This document shows positions 7,359-17,144 of a stretch of DNA of 64,000 nt, in pieces. The stretch spans positions 1 to 64,000 of the forward strand of contig NZ_JBHZSG010000007.1 in NCBI RefSeq assembly GCF_043642205.1, given 5' to 3'. Position numbers and translations under genes: made by a program. Under the pieces are notes generated by a model. The model had not been told where the DNA came from. It made no database searches and was given only the letters and a program-made list of their open reading frames with translations. This stretch comes from Thalassotalea_A litorea. Lineage in GTDB: Bacteria > Pseudomonadota > Gammaproteobacteria > Enterobacterales > Alteromonadaceae. How positions within the stretch are numbered: position 1 is the stretch's first letter; every line of letters begins with the position of its first letter.

Positions 7359-8627
7359 TCAATGCCGTAAGGCATTTTGCCAGTCGTAACCTGTGGGGCT
7401 TTGAAATAAACGTAACTCAAATAGCGGAGCGATGGCGAACAGGTGGTCAAAAACATCGGCCTGAATACCCTCATAATTAATCCAGTTCGTATCATTGCTG
7501 AAAAAGTATAGTTCCAGAGATACGCCGGTTTCGCTGGGTTTTAGTTGTCTGACCATGCAGGTCATTTCCGGATGAACTTTTGGATGATTTTTCAAGTAGG
7601 CAGTGATATAGGCTCTGAATGTACCGATATTGGTTAGTTTTCTAAGATTTGGGTTGTTTTCGTCTTGCTCGCCTTTTTGCGCATTATACGCTTCGACTTC
7701 CTGATGTTTTTGTTTTAAATAAGGTGTCAGTAGTTCGACTTTCAATAGTTTTTCCAGCAATTCTGTGGAGCAAAAATGGACACTGTTTAGGTCTATCTGG
7801 ATGCAACGCTTGATTCTTCGGCCACCGGAGGCGGTCATTCCGCGCCAGTTTTTAAACGATTCACTGATCAACGCGTAGGTCGGAATTGTGGTGACGGTGT
7901 TGTCCCAGTTTTTCACCTTAACTGTATTTAGCGCTATTTCCAGCACATCACCATCGGCGCCATATTGAGGCATTTCAATCCAATCGCCAGGTGCAACCAT
8001 CTTATTCGCGGATATTTGCACGCTGGCCACGAGTCCTTTGATGGTATCTTGAAATACTAATAATAAAACGGCGGTTAAGGCACCCAAACCACTAAGCAGG
8101 TAAATCGGCGATTTGTCGATGATGGTGGCAATAGCTAAGATAATCGCTACCATATAGACCGCTAGCTTCAACACCTGAATGGTGGCATTTAGTGGTAAAT
8201 ATTTTTCTTTGCTGGATTCCTGAAACGCCGTATTGGTGACATTTAAAAGCGAACTGATGCTGCGGGCTACCTGAATCGCCAATGCGACTTTCGCAAAAAT
8301 TTCAACCACGTTAAGCAACAACGCATGTTGACGAAGAAATACCGGACTGAGGACCAATAATATAGTAATGGGTACCAGCCAGGCGATACGGCTAAATACA
8401 CTGTGCTGAATGAGTAAATCATCCCATTTATTGGCAGACTTACTAACCAGTTTGTGGACGAAATTGAGTACCTGATGGCGGGCAATATAAAAGCCCAGCC
8501 AACATAATGTGAGCAGAATGACGATGCCTATACCTAAAGATACTGGCTCGATGTAATCTGCTGGTAAGCCCTGCTCAACCAGCCACTGTTGTACGTTGGT
8601 AATCAAATCTATTGCCCTTTCATTCAC
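7359..8627 (-). CDS. ybdG: Mechanosensitive ion channel, YbdG (MscS) type
   Basis: A 422-residue inner-membrane protein close in length and layout to E. coli YbdG, a miniconductance MscS-family channel. About five membrane segments (roughly residues 25-185) precede the MscS beta domain. The pore-lining helix region includes LLSGLGALTAVLLLVF followed by QDTIKGLVASVQI, and the beta domain carries VAPGDWIEMP and GADGDVLEIALNTVKVKNWD. The start is GTG at 8627; the nearby ATG at 8623 is out of frame and hits a stop at once. Such channels release solutes under osmotic downshock. Not obviously linked to its neighbours. Confidence 0.88.
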   Translation of the reverse strand: MNERAIDLITNVQQWLVEQGLPADYIEPVSLGIGIVILLTLCWLGFYIARHQVLNFVHKLVSKSANKWDDLLIQHSVFSRIAWLVPITILLVLSPVFLRQHALLLNVVEIFAKVALAIQVARSISSLLNVTNTAFQESSKEKYLPLNATIQVLKLAVYMVAIILAIATIIDKSPIYLLSGLGALTAVLLLVFQDTIKGLVASVQISANKMVAPGDWIEMPQYGADGDVLEIALNTVKVKNWDNTVTTIPTYALISESFKNWRGMTASGGRRIKRCIQIDLNSVHFCSTELLEKLLKVELLTPYLKQKHQEVEAYNAQKGEQDENNPNLRKLTNIGTFRAYITAYLKNHPKVHPEMTCMVRQLKPSETGVSLELYFFSNDTNWINYEGIQADVFDHLFAIAPLFELRLFQSPTGYDWQNALRH

Positions 8628-8686
8628 GTCTGGTGAATTATGATATTTAATTTCAATTGGTTAAGCAAAATTGAATGCGATACTGG

Positions 8687-10333
8687 CTAAAGGTTTATCC
8701 CCGCCTGTTCAAGGTACTTTTGCAAAGGTGCCAATTCCGTTTCGAAATGCCGCCACTTTTCTATCGAATCCCGATAGAATCCTTGTCTGACCTGCGTTGC
8801 GCTTGCTGTCGTAGTTGCCTGATGATTTTTGTCAAATTGCAGGCATTTTTCTTCAAATTCAAGATCGCAATATGCCAGCATAGCCTTCGTTTGGTACTGC
8901 GGGTTGGCAAGTAAATCTTCATAGCGAATGGTGTAGATATGCTTTCCTAAGGTATTGAGCCAATGTTGCATCAATTGATGATGGGCAACGTAATATGCTC
9001 CAAGTTCATTTAGGTTGTAAGAGAATGGATAGCCTTGGGTAAACAAGTGTTTGTATATGGCGTAACAGGTGTCCATTGGATTTCGTTGCACCAATATCAT
9101 TTTCGCGCCTGGGATGGCTCCTTTGATTAGTCCTGCATTGAGGGAGTTTAACGGTAATTTATCAATGAAATGTGATGTATTCTGCCAATAAGGCTCGGTG
9201 GATTGTAAGTAAGCTTTTCCTAGGGGGTTAAGGTTGAGTTTACGCGCACATTCAATGACTTGTAACTTATCTTTAGGCTTTACCTGTAATTGCGCCGATA
9301 TTTGTTGCATTAACTGCCAGGAAAAATGATTCAATTCTCCGGCACTGGTAACCCGAGAATGATTACTCAGAATTCGTTCCACTAATGTTGAACCGGTCCG
9401 CGGCAAGCCAAAGATAAATATCGGTGTTGCACGTTGCGTCTCAGGGGGGCACGTTGAGGGTGCGGTGATGCCATTAATGAACTGACGATCAAACGTTTTG
9501 CGGATCGCCGTTAAGGCATTAATGTCACTTTTGACATCATAGCGAATGCTTTGTCGTCGACGTTGAGCGCCGATGTTTAAGCACTTAAAACTTTCCGAAT
9601 AGTTTTTAAGATCTTCAAATTCCTTCGCCAGGCTATAGCAAATTTGCGATGTTTGTAGCGGGTTAAGTGCTTTTGTCTTGAGTGTGGATTGCAATTGCTG
9701 CAGATGATTGTTATCTGCGGTTTGCTTTCTTAAACTTGAGCGCAATAGCATGGCTTCCGTATCGAGCGGCGCCAATGCCAGTGCCTTGTCCAGACTGTCT
9801 TCAGAAGATTTTATGTGACCCAGGTAGCGTTGCACCGAACCTAGATTAAAATAGAGCTGAGCGCGCGACTGTGGCGCAGTTTCGATGCTAAGCATGGCCA
9901 GATAGCAAGCCTCGGCCACGCTATAGTCGGCAAGCTTATTAGCGACATCGGCCAACTCTACCAGCAAGTCCATGGAATCTGGAAACGAGGTGATTTGTGC
10001 CAATTGTTCCTTGCCGTCTGTGATTCGATTCAATAACCACAGAATATGAGCTTTGTGAATCCGCCAATGTGCAATCTGTGGCGCAATGCTAATCGCGTTT
10101 TCGATACATTGTAAGGCGTGCTCAGCGCGCTTTAACTGAAACAATAAAAAGCTATATGCATACCAGCCATGATCATAGTCTTTATACTGCTCGGTAAATT
10201 TATGGCATGCATCAAGAGCGGCTTGGGCCGAGCGTTGATTGATCAACTGCCAAATATTATCGAGCTGTTTTTCACGCTGATGATGCGACTCGGCACTTGA
10301 CTGGTGGTCCAAAGTTATATGGGGAAATGTCAT
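8687..10333 (-). CDS. TPR-repeat sulfotransferase family protein
   Basis: A 548-residue protein with two parts. Residues ~25-275 are tetratricopeptide-like helical repeats (WYAYSFLLFQLKRAEHALQC, LYFNLGSVQRYLGHIKSSED). Residues ~303-545 form a sulfotransferase domain: the 5' phosphosulfate loop IFGLPRTGSTLVERILSNH spans 307-325, and MILVQRNPMDTCYAIYKHLF is the 3' phosphate-binding part. Such enzymes move sulfate from PAPS to a hydroxyl or amine; the acceptor is unknown. No signal peptide is seen. It follows the TonB-dependent receptor on the same strand but behind a terminator; from memory this pair is common in marine gammaproteobacteria. Confidence 0.87.
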   Translation of the reverse strand: MTFPHITLDHQSSAESHHQREKQLDNIWQLINQRSAQAALDACHKFTEQYKDYDHGWYAYSFLLFQLKRAEHALQCIENAISIAPQIAHWRIHKAHILWLLNRITDGKEQLAQITSFPDSMDLLVELADVANKLADYSVAEACYLAMLSIETAPQSRAQLYFNLGSVQRYLGHIKSSEDSLDKALALAPLDTEAMLLRSSLRKQTADNNHLQQLQSTLKTKALNPLQTSQICYSLAKEFEDLKNYSESFKCLNIGAQRRRQSIRYDVKSDINALTAIRKTFDRQFINGITAPSTCPPETQRATPIFIFGLPRTGSTLVERILSNHSRVTSAGELNHFSWQLMQQISAQLQVKPKDKLQVIECARKLNLNPLGKAYLQSTEPYWQNTSHFIDKLPLNSLNAGLIKGAIPGAKMILVQRNPMDTCYAIYKHLFTQGYPFSYNLNELGAYYVAHHQLMQHWLNTLGKHIYTIRYEDLLANPQYQTKAMLAYCDLEFEEKCLQFDKNHQATTTASATQVRQGFYRDSIEKWRHFETELAPLQKYLEQAGINL

Positions 10334-10396
10334 GAATAATTCGTTGGCTTTTTAATCTACTTTAGCGAAGTTATTGATCCTTGGGAATAGGCAAAG

Positions 10397-10426
10397 AAAA
10401 AGAGCCAGACTAAGCTGGCTCTTTTT
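10397..10426 (-). terminator. Intrinsic terminator after the TonB-dependent receptor
   Basis: Perfect 12-bp inverted repeat: aaaaagagccag at 10397-10408 and ctggctcttttt at 10415-10426. It lies 21 bp past the receptor stop and on the minus strand ends in a U run, so it separates the receptor from the sulfotransferase. Confidence 0.88.
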
Positions 10427-10446
10427 AGCTTTTACAAGTCGTATTG

Positions 10447-12945
10447 TTAAAAACGATATGTCGCAGCTACGCCAATGGTGCGCGGCAAGCTGATATAGTC
10501 TTTTGAAGAGTTTCCATAGTAGCTCTCACTCGGATCGGTGCCCATATGTCCTTGGGTAATGACACCAGTGACCCCTTCTTCGTTGGTAATGTTCTTCACA
10601 TATAAACTGATATCCCAGTTTTCGGTACTTAATCGTGTGCTTGCATTAATCAAGGTAAAACTGTCGATTTCTGCTTGGCGTGGGTTGGCATCCGGACCGC
10701 TGACATCACCATACCAGTTTAAAGAATCCGATTGGTAATACATATTTGCCTGGGTGATCCAGTACCAACCGTTATCAAGGCTGTAGGTATAATCCAGACT
10801 GAAACTTAACGTATGCTCTGGAGCCAGTGGCAGTTGTTCACCATCTTTGGCGGTGACGGATAACGGATCTTCAACCCAAACCGGAGAAGGCGTCAGAAAA
10901 TCTCCGGTCAGTTCAGCGTTGACATAAGCATAGCCGAGCACATAACGAAGATCGTCACCTAAGTAACCTTCCAATTCGAGTTCCACACCCGATGTTTCCG
11001 CGGAATCACCATTAGCAACCGTAAAGAAACCCCAGGAAGATGCGGTATTCAGTTGCGGGTCCTGCCAGTCCATCAGGAATAACGACGCGGTATAACCGTG
11101 ATTGTTATCTCCCAAGAATCCTTTTACTCCGACCTCATAGTTGGTGGTAGAATCTGAAAAATACTGCTGCCATTCCGGGCGCTCTTCCAGACTGCCATCA
11201 AGAGGCACAGCATTGGCGCCGCCACGGCGATACCCTTCAGCAACCGTAGCATAAAGCATGGTGTCTTCACCGATATCCCAGGACACATTAGCTTTAAATA
11301 ACGTGTCGCTGTCATCCTCACCGAAGCTAGGCTCATCACCTAAGAAAGGCCAAATAGGTAATGATAGAACGGTGTCGTTGTTCGACTCATTTTCAAATGC
11401 TCGCATACCAAACGTAGCGCGAAAATCATCGGTAAAGTGGTAAGTTAATTCACCGAAAATAGCGGTGTCTTTGAAGCTTTCGTCGCGAATATAATGGAAG
11501 TCGTTATCGGTATAGACCATACCAAAATCTCCCATGATGCCCCACCAATCAAACGCAGCATTTGCCCATTGCTGGTAACCTGGCATATAACTGTCCTGGT
11601 AAACTTTACGGTCCTGATCCATGTAATACAGACCTACGACCCAGTCCATGTTCGCAACCCGTTCGTTTGATACCAGGCGTAATTCCTGGACGAAGGCGTC
11701 TTCTTCATAGCCTCGGGTGGCAATAGCGATTGGACGAGGAGCACCGTAATAAAGCCCGGTAAACCATTTTTGTTGTGCATAGAAACCCGTATTATCGCTT
11801 AAGGCTTCGCCTTCGTTGTCATACATTGAAGACGATGACGTTAGAGTCGCAAATCCCAGGTTCCATTCAATTTCCAGTGCCGTCAACGACACGTCCCGCT
11901 CCGAAGGTTCAAGTACAGCGGCGCCATTTTCATATTCACCATATTCGGTTGGCACGCGCTCGCCATCGACTTGTTCGGTCCAATGCACACCACGGGTTAC
12001 TTGTCGGCGGCCACCGGTCTCATCACTTTGATACTGGTATGACAATAAGAAATTCAGGTCATCTGTGGCTTCAAAAGCCAGAGCAACGCGACCATAGTCA
12101 ATGTCGACTGTATCGGCGTCTTCTTTCGTCATAAATACCGGATCGCCAGTTGCAATGTCGCCATTTGCCGGTACCGGCGTCATCTGGCCTTCATCACGCA
12201 TGTAAGGACTACCACTGCCATAATCGACAGGTTGTAGTTCATATAGTGTGGTGTAATCAATGATCCCATCGTTATCGATCATGCCGAAATTACCGCGAAA
12301 TGCGAGCTTGTCGCCAAGTGGAATATTCAAGACGACATCACCGGTAAGATTATTACCCTCTGAGCCATCAGTCTGACTATAGGTAAAATTTACACTGCCA
12401 CTGAATTCTTCCGTATCCGGACGATTCATGCGGTACTTAACCGTACCCGCTAACGAACCTGATCCGTATAACGTTCCTTGTGGGCCACGAAGTACCTCAA
12501 CCTGCTCGATATCTTTAAGAATGAAGTTGGCAAATATTGGCGTTTCATTAACATAGGTTGCAACCGTTGGTACGGCAGAGAGTGGAACATCACCATTGGC
12601 ACCACTATCGACGTTAACACCGCGGATCACGATGGAGTTGACTGTACCAGAATTTCGATAGCCCCGATCAACAACGGTGATGCCCGCAACATTCCGCATT
12701 AATTCACTGGCATCAACAATTTGATTGTTTTCCAGCTCATCACCAGATATCGCAGAAATGTTATACGGTACTTCTTTGATGTTTTGAGCGCGTCGGTTGG
12801 CGGTTACTTCGATAACTTCCATACCAGATTTTTGCGCACTCTCTTCGGCAATTGCCACCGGTGAACCGGCCAAAATGCCAGCAGAACTCAGTGCGATGGC
12901 AACTTGCGAAAGTTTGAAACTCAGGTTTTTGTTATTGATTCTCAT
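10447..12945 (-). CDS. TonB-dependent outer-membrane receptor
   Basis: An 832-residue outer-membrane transporter. It has a signal peptide (cut near AIAEESAQ), a TonB-box-like MEVIEVTANRR at ~42-52, a plug domain (VPYNISAISGDELENNQ; VEVLRGPQGTLYGSGSLAGTV) and a 22-strand barrel that ends in the aromatic terminus AATYRF. It imports a ligand using proton-motive force through TonB; the ligand is unknown. The plug style is that of receptors for organic substrates in Alteromonadales and Sphingomonadales rather than classic siderophore receptors, an impression only. It lies 69 bp downstream of the nitrilase gene in a run with MocR and MFS genes, which suggests uptake of a nitrogen-containing compound. 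Confidence 0.93.
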   Translation of the reverse strand: MRINNKNLSFKLSQVAIALSSAGILAGSPVAIAEESAQKSGMEVIEVTANRRAQNIKEVPYNISAISGDELENNQIVDASELMRNVAGITVVDRGYRNSGTVNSIVIRGVNVDSGANGDVPLSAVPTVATYVNETPIFANFILKDIEQVEVLRGPQGTLYGSGSLAGTVKYRMNRPDTEEFSGSVNFTYSQTDGSEGNNLTGDVVLNIPLGDKLAFRGNFGMIDNDGIIDYTTLYELQPVDYGSGSPYMRDEGQMTPVPANGDIATGDPVFMTKEDADTVDIDYGRVALAFEATDDLNFLLSYQYQSDETGGRRQVTRGVHWTEQVDGERVPTEYGEYENGAAVLEPSERDVSLTALEIEWNLGFATLTSSSSMYDNEGEALSDNTGFYAQQKWFTGLYYGAPRPIAIATRGYEEDAFVQELRLVSNERVANMDWVVGLYYMDQDRKVYQDSYMPGYQQWANAAFDWWGIMGDFGMVYTDNDFHYIRDESFKDTAIFGELTYHFTDDFRATFGMRAFENESNNDTVLSLPIWPFLGDEPSFGEDDSDTLFKANVSWDIGEDTMLYATVAEGYRRGGANAVPLDGSLEERPEWQQYFSDSTTNYEVGVKGFLGDNNHGYTASLFLMDWQDPQLNTASSWGFFTVANGDSAETSGVELELEGYLGDDLRYVLGYAYVNAELTGDFLTPSPVWVEDPLSVTAKDGEQLPLAPEHTLSFSLDYTYSLDNGWYWITQANMYYQSDSLNWYGDVSGPDANPRQAEIDSFTLINASTRLSTENWDISLYVKNITNEEGVTGVITQGHMGTDPSESYYGNSSKDYISLPRTIGVAATYRF

Positions 12946-13014
12946 GGGTTTAATCTCGCTGGTTTATTCTATTAATAATGTATTGGTTTATCGATTTCAG
13001 GGTTAGTACCAGAA

Positions 13015-13887
13015 TTAATTTTCTGATGAGTCCAGAACGCGGCCTTGCGATTTTTGCAATGGTCCAAGCTTACTAAGCGCACTGGCGCTCAGTTTTTTGT
13101 GATACTGAGGAAACTCGATTTGTTTATCTCTAAAGCTTTTCAATGGTTGCCCCAGGCCTTGCCAGCCTTGCTCGCGCACACGACGTATGTAATCAAAGTC
13201 AACTTCAAATAAAATCAGTTCCTGATTGGTATCGGCCTGATGAATGACTTCACCGCCAGGTCCGACGATTATGGATTTACCAACCGCCATTTCACCCGCT
13301 GCGTTTATGTCCACCATATAGCACTGGTTGGTCGCAGCATTGGCCCGACAAATGGATAATTCCACGTCGCGATCAATGGTGTTGGTCAGGGTTGGATGGA
13401 TAATGACTTCCGCCCCCTGGTAACAAAGCGCTCGTATTGTTTCGGGAAACCACATGTCATAGCAGATAGAAATTCCGAAACAGCCAACCCCGGGAATATT
13501 AAAGGTAGTGAATTCATTGCCACTGGATATCCCGGTTTCGTATGGCAGGAACGGATAAATCTTTTGGTATCGACAAATCACTTCACCGCTCGGATCAATC
13601 ACTGAGCAGGTGTTATAAATCTTGTCATCAATTCGCTGATATAACGATCCCGTTACCAGGTAGATATTGCATTCCCTTGCCAGCTGGCAATAACGCTGTT
13701 CGGCATCCCCTGGCATCGGTTGAGCGTATCGAGGCGCCGCCCCGAAGGTGGCAAGCTCAGAAAGTACCACCATATCGAGTTGTGCGAAGCGGTTCTTTGC
13801 AGCCACTACCTGTTGTTGAATACGGTAGAAGTTATCTTCGTTATTGACGAGATTGAGTTGCAACCCGGCAATCATAAATGTCGACAT
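13015..13887 (-). CDS. Carbon-nitrogen hydrolase (nitrilase superfamily)
   Basis: A 290-residue cytoplasmic amidohydrolase. The catalytic triad of the superfamily is visible: Glu44 in LSELATFG, Lys109 in RYQKIYPF and Cys142 in ISICYDMWFPE. Members hydrolyse amides, carbamoyl groups or nitriles; the substrate here is open. Residues after the cysteine (GAEVIIHPTLTNTIDRDVEL; IVGPGGEVI) are also typical. It sits 85 bp after the MocR regulator and 69 bp before the receptor on the same strand. The most economical reading is that it opens the compound imported by the receptor, or removes ammonia from it; this is inference. Confidence 0.88.
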   Translation of the reverse strand: MSTFMIAGLQLNLVNNEDNFYRIQQQVVAAKNRFAQLDMVVLSELATFGAAPRYAQPMPGDAEQRYCQLARECNIYLVTGSLYQRIDDKIYNTCSVIDPSGEVICRYQKIYPFLPYETGISSGNEFTTFNIPGVGCFGISICYDMWFPETIRALCYQGAEVIIHPTLTNTIDRDVELSICRANAATNQCYMVDINAAGEMAVGKSIIVGPGGEVIHQADTNQELILFEVDFDYIRRVREQGWQGLGQPLKSFRDKQIEFPQYHKKLSASALSKLGPLQKSQGRVLDSSEN

Positions 13888-13972
13888 GTAGACGCATCTC
13901 CTTGTCCTACAATGGGAAAATAATAAATCTTTAGTAACGTTAAAGAATTTAGGAGAACGTCGGTAGAGCCAG

Positions 13973-15820
13973 TTACGGAGTTTTGGTTAAGCCAAGCATT
14001 GATGGAGGAGTGGATTGAGGAGATTTTTTGGTAAAAAACGCACTATCGACCAGTTTATCGTTTCTGAGCCAGAATATTTGTTTGCCCTGAACCGCAATAT
14101 TGAAGCCAAGTACCTCGCCATAGGACCAGTTTTTCCATTGTCGGTACCAGGTATTACCTTCCAGCCACCATTGTCCGGTATCGGTTTTTTCATTGTGGTG
14201 ACCTTCCCAGCCTTGCATCTTGCCATCAGCGGAAAGTTTTATGCGATAAGGTTCGCCAAACACGGTACGGCCAATAAATTCGCAGTTCGCGAGAAAGTCT
14301 GCCAATTGCTCAGCAGCGAGTGGTTGTGCTTGTAAAGGCAGGCTTTCAACTTCCGCGTCCTGATTTTGCCGGAATATCTGCGCCAGTAACTCAACACCCG
14401 GTCGAATTTTTCCTACTTCGATACTGCTGACACCGAGACGAAAATAACGTTCTGGTTTATTCTGTTTGCCGTAATAGCGGGTAACCGATTCAATCAAAAT
14501 ACCTTTTTTTGCGGCTTGAGTTGCAAACTCCTGACTATTGAGGTGCTTAGGTCCTTTGATCCAGCAGGCGCTGCCACCTACGCTATGCGAGGTTACGATT
14601 TGCGTGGGTAAATAATGATTTAGCGCTTCGCGCAGTTCCTGCCAGCGCTGTTGTAAAGTCTGGTTAATTTTGCGCATCACCGTATCGTAATAGCCAAGGG
14701 AGATAAACAGCGCCATCGTACGTTGATTGTTAGCTGGGGGATGACGAACCGATAATGATCTCAGGTTTCTTGCGGCTTTGATAAATTCCGCACTGGCGAC
14801 CATGTAACCGATCCTTAAGCCAGGCGCGACCACCTTTGAAAAACTCGACAGATAGATAACACGGCCTTGTGAATCGAGACTTTTTATCGCCGGATGCGGA
14901 TTGCTGACAAAATTTGCTTCACACTCATAGTCATCTTCTATGATCACAAAATCATGTTCATTGGCCTTGGCAATTAATTGTTCGCGCCGGGTTTGCGACA
15001 ACGTAACCGCGGTTGGGACCTGATGACTGGGAGTCGTGTAAACGGCATCGACATGGTTGTTTATTTCCTCAACCATAATGCCTTTGTTATCGACGTCAAC
15101 CAAATCAACGGCAGCACCTCTGTGCTCTGCTAACTTTCTCATACCCGAGTAACCGGGCTCTTCCATTGCCAGCAATGTTTGCTGGTTAAGCAATAATTCA
15201 CTGAGTAAATATAACCCTTGCTGCGAGCCAATGGTGATCAGTATTTCCTCGGGCTCGGCAAAAATACCGCGTCTTGGTAATACTTTGGTTCGAATTTCTT
15301 CTATCAGAAATAAATCATCCTGAGAGCCACTGTCATTGGCCCAGGTGTTAATTTCATTGATATTCATCGTCAAACGAGAGCATTCCCGCCAGGGGTTTAC
15401 CGGGAATAGGGTGAGATCGAATTGACCCGCAAGGAATGGATAAGGGTATTCTTGCCAGTTATCAGGATATGGGGGAAGAGATTTACTTTTGTCGATCGGC
15501 TTTATCCGAGTCGACCAATGGCATTGTTCTTTACTGGGTTGGACTTTGGCCGAATACTCAAAGCGGGCATTGAGGTTTTCACTGACATAAATCCCGCTGC
15601 GTTCTTTGGAGATTAAGTAACCTTCATCGGTAAGCTGTTGATAGGCAAAGACAACGGTATTTCGGGCTACATCAAGTTGCTCAGCAAGTTTCCTCGAAGA
15701 CGGCATCTTACTCCCCGCGGGAAAATAACCGTGAGTAATTGCCTCAATCAGTTTTTGCTTTATTTGTTGTTGTAAGCTGATATTGGTATCAGCTTCCAGA
15801 GCGAATAGATGCTGCAGCAT
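13973..15820 (-). CDS. MocR-type GntR/aminotransferase regulator with extra C-terminal domain
   Basis: A 615-residue transcription factor. Residues ~10-80 are a GntR winged helix (MPSSRKLAEQLDVARNTVVF). Residues ~120-485 form a fold-type I aminotransferase domain with the PLP lysine Lys329 in SSFSKVVAPGLRIGY and the IEDDYECEANF segment. Ordinary MocR proteins stop at about 450-500 residues. Here a further ~115 residues follow, rich in Trp and Gly (GQWWLEGNTWYRQWKNW), which look like a small beta-rich sensor domain I do not recognise. The protein probably controls the neighbouring MFS, nitrilase and receptor genes in response to an amino compound or PLP adduct. Confidence 0.88.
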   Translation of the reverse strand: MLQHLFALEADTNISLQQQIKQKLIEAITHGYFPAGSKMPSSRKLAEQLDVARNTVVFAYQQLTDEGYLISKERSGIYVSENLNARFEYSAKVQPSKEQCHWSTRIKPIDKSKSLPPYPDNWQEYPYPFLAGQFDLTLFPVNPWRECSRLTMNINEINTWANDSGSQDDLFLIEEIRTKVLPRRGIFAEPEEILITIGSQQGLYLLSELLLNQQTLLAMEEPGYSGMRKLAEHRGAAVDLVDVDNKGIMVEEINNHVDAVYTTPSHQVPTAVTLSQTRREQLIAKANEHDFVIIEDDYECEANFVSNPHPAIKSLDSQGRVIYLSSFSKVVAPGLRIGYMVASAEFIKAARNLRSLSVRHPPANNQRTMALFISLGYYDTVMRKINQTLQQRWQELREALNHYLPTQIVTSHSVGGSACWIKGPKHLNSQEFATQAAKKGILIESVTRYYGKQNKPERYFRLGVSSIEVGKIRPGVELLAQIFRQNQDAEVESLPLQAQPLAAEQLADFLANCEFIGRTVFGEPYRIKLSADGKMQGWEGHHNEKTDTGQWWLEGNTWYRQWKNWSYGEVLGFNIAVQGKQIFWLRNDKLVDSAFFTKKSPQSTPPSMLGLTKTP

Positions 15821-15828
15821 AACCTGAA

Positions 15829-15852
15829 TCTAATTATTGTTTATAAATTAGA
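15829..15852. promoter_or_regulatory. Inverted repeat upstream of the MocR-type gene
   Basis: TCTAAT-N12-ATTAGA lies 9 bases upstream of the regulator's start codon, in the 112-bp gap to the MFS gene. It could be an autoregulatory site. The region upstream of the MFS gene (about 17160-17177) holds ctaacactaac on the minus strand, a weak direct repeat sharing TCTAA. Low confidence. Confidence 0.4.
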
Positions 15853-15932
15853 CTACTCAACATCGGTTTTCGTTGCAACTAAAGAAAATTCATGTATTTA
15901 GCAATGGCTTATTAACGCTTGATGGCCATCTT

Positions 15933-17144
15933 TTAAGCATGGTTTTCTCGATCGACTAGGCGTGCCGGCCACCACGCTGCGATCATCGATAAGATAAGGG
16001 CCAGTACGGCGATATTAATCAGGACGCCATAGCTAAAACCGGCGACCATCAACGCTGCGACCATAGGGCCTGATGCCAGCCCCATTTTGGAGGCGAAACC
16101 ACCCAAAGCCGCCATTTGTCCTTGACGATCGAACTCTGAACATAGGCCAAGAATGTATGGGATCACAAATGCCCAGGCGACTGCAATATTGATATTGGCG
16201 AGCCAAAATGCCCATTCCTGTTCAGAAAAATGTAAACCCAGAGTGCTAATGGCGGTGAAAATAATGCCGATAACTAAAGGTAACCCCCGACCAAATCGGG
16301 TCGATAGCCACACAACCAGTAAAGAGCCAAGAATGCCAAACCAGGCGGATACACCAATAATGGTGGATATCAGTTCGGTTTCTAGTCCTGCGACTTTACC
16401 CAGATCAATGATATACGCGTAGAGTCCCATATTTGCGGCCTGGAACAAAAACAGCGCAAGCAACGCTGCTGACAAGGGTAATTTGCGGATCGATTGCTGC
16501 TCCCCTTTTTCTGGGTTGGCATTTTTTTCATATTGAGGAATAAAAGGCAACATGCATAAAGTACAGATAGAAAAAGCGATAAGCGATGAAAATAAAATCG
16601 CAGTGCCAAATTCAGGTACCAATGGTGGAATATAAATAACTCCAACGCCACCCAGGCCAAATTGCACCAATAAGAGAATCCCGAAGGTTTTATCGGCTTC
16701 TTTGGTGCGGGCGATAATGGAAAAACCAACGCCAACCAACATACCGCCAATAGCCCCATGGAGAAAACGCAGTAACATTAGCGGTGTGGGTTCATTGATA
16801 AACATGGAAAAGACGTCTGAGATCATCAACGCGACAAGCAATACCACGGAGGTTTTCCGCCAGGACCAGATTTTAACAATAAATACCGCGGCAAAAGCCC
16901 CAAGCGCCGCACCATAAACATTAAATGAAGCCACCAAGCCGGCATCGCGTTTACTAAATCCTAATGCTTCGATAAGTCCGGAAACCAGCGCCGGCATGAT
17001 ATTCACATAAAATAACCCTGCCGTTGCTAAAAACGCCAACATAGTGCGAGCCAGCATGCCATCGGGATTGACGTTGTTACCCCATGATAACCAGGAATCA
17101 TTACTCACGTTGTTATCGACTGGCACGGATTGCGTTGGCTGCAT
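15933..17144 (-). CDS. Major facilitator superfamily transporter
   Basis: A 403-residue inner-membrane transporter with about 12 hydrophobic segments. The first is at ~30-55, with a central charged loop near YEKNANPEKGEQQSIRK (~205-222). GFSKRDAGLVASFNVYGAALGA and WLSTRFGRGLPLVIG fit the MFS loop motifs. The substrate is not identifiable. It is the first gene of the minus-strand run followed by the MocR-type regulator, nitrilase and TonB-dependent receptor, so it is a candidate for carrying the same compound, or a product, across the inner membrane. Confidence 0.85.
   Translation of the reverse strand: MQPTQSVPVDNNVSNDSWLSWGNNVNPDGMLARTMLAFLATAGLFYVNIMPALVSGLIEALGFSKRDAGLVASFNVYGAALGAFAAVFIVKIWSWRKTSVVLLVALMISDVFSMFINEPTPLMLLRFLHGAIGGMLVGVGFSIIARTKEADKTFGILLLVQFGLGGVGVIYIPPLVPEFGTAILFSSLIAFSICTLCMLPFIPQYEKNANPEKGEQQSIRKLPLSAALLALFLFQAANMGLYAYIIDLGKVAGLETELISTIIGVSAWFGILGSLLVVWLSTRFGRGLPLVIGIIFTAISTLGLHFSEQEWAFWLANINIAVAWAFVIPYILGLCSEFDRQGQMAALGGFASKMGLASGPMVAALMVAGFSYGVLINIAVLALILSMIAAWWPARLVDRENHA

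Noticed and set aside
11124..12134. Frames on either strand inside the TonB-dependent receptor gene
   Set aside because: Shadows of a long, well-supported coding region.
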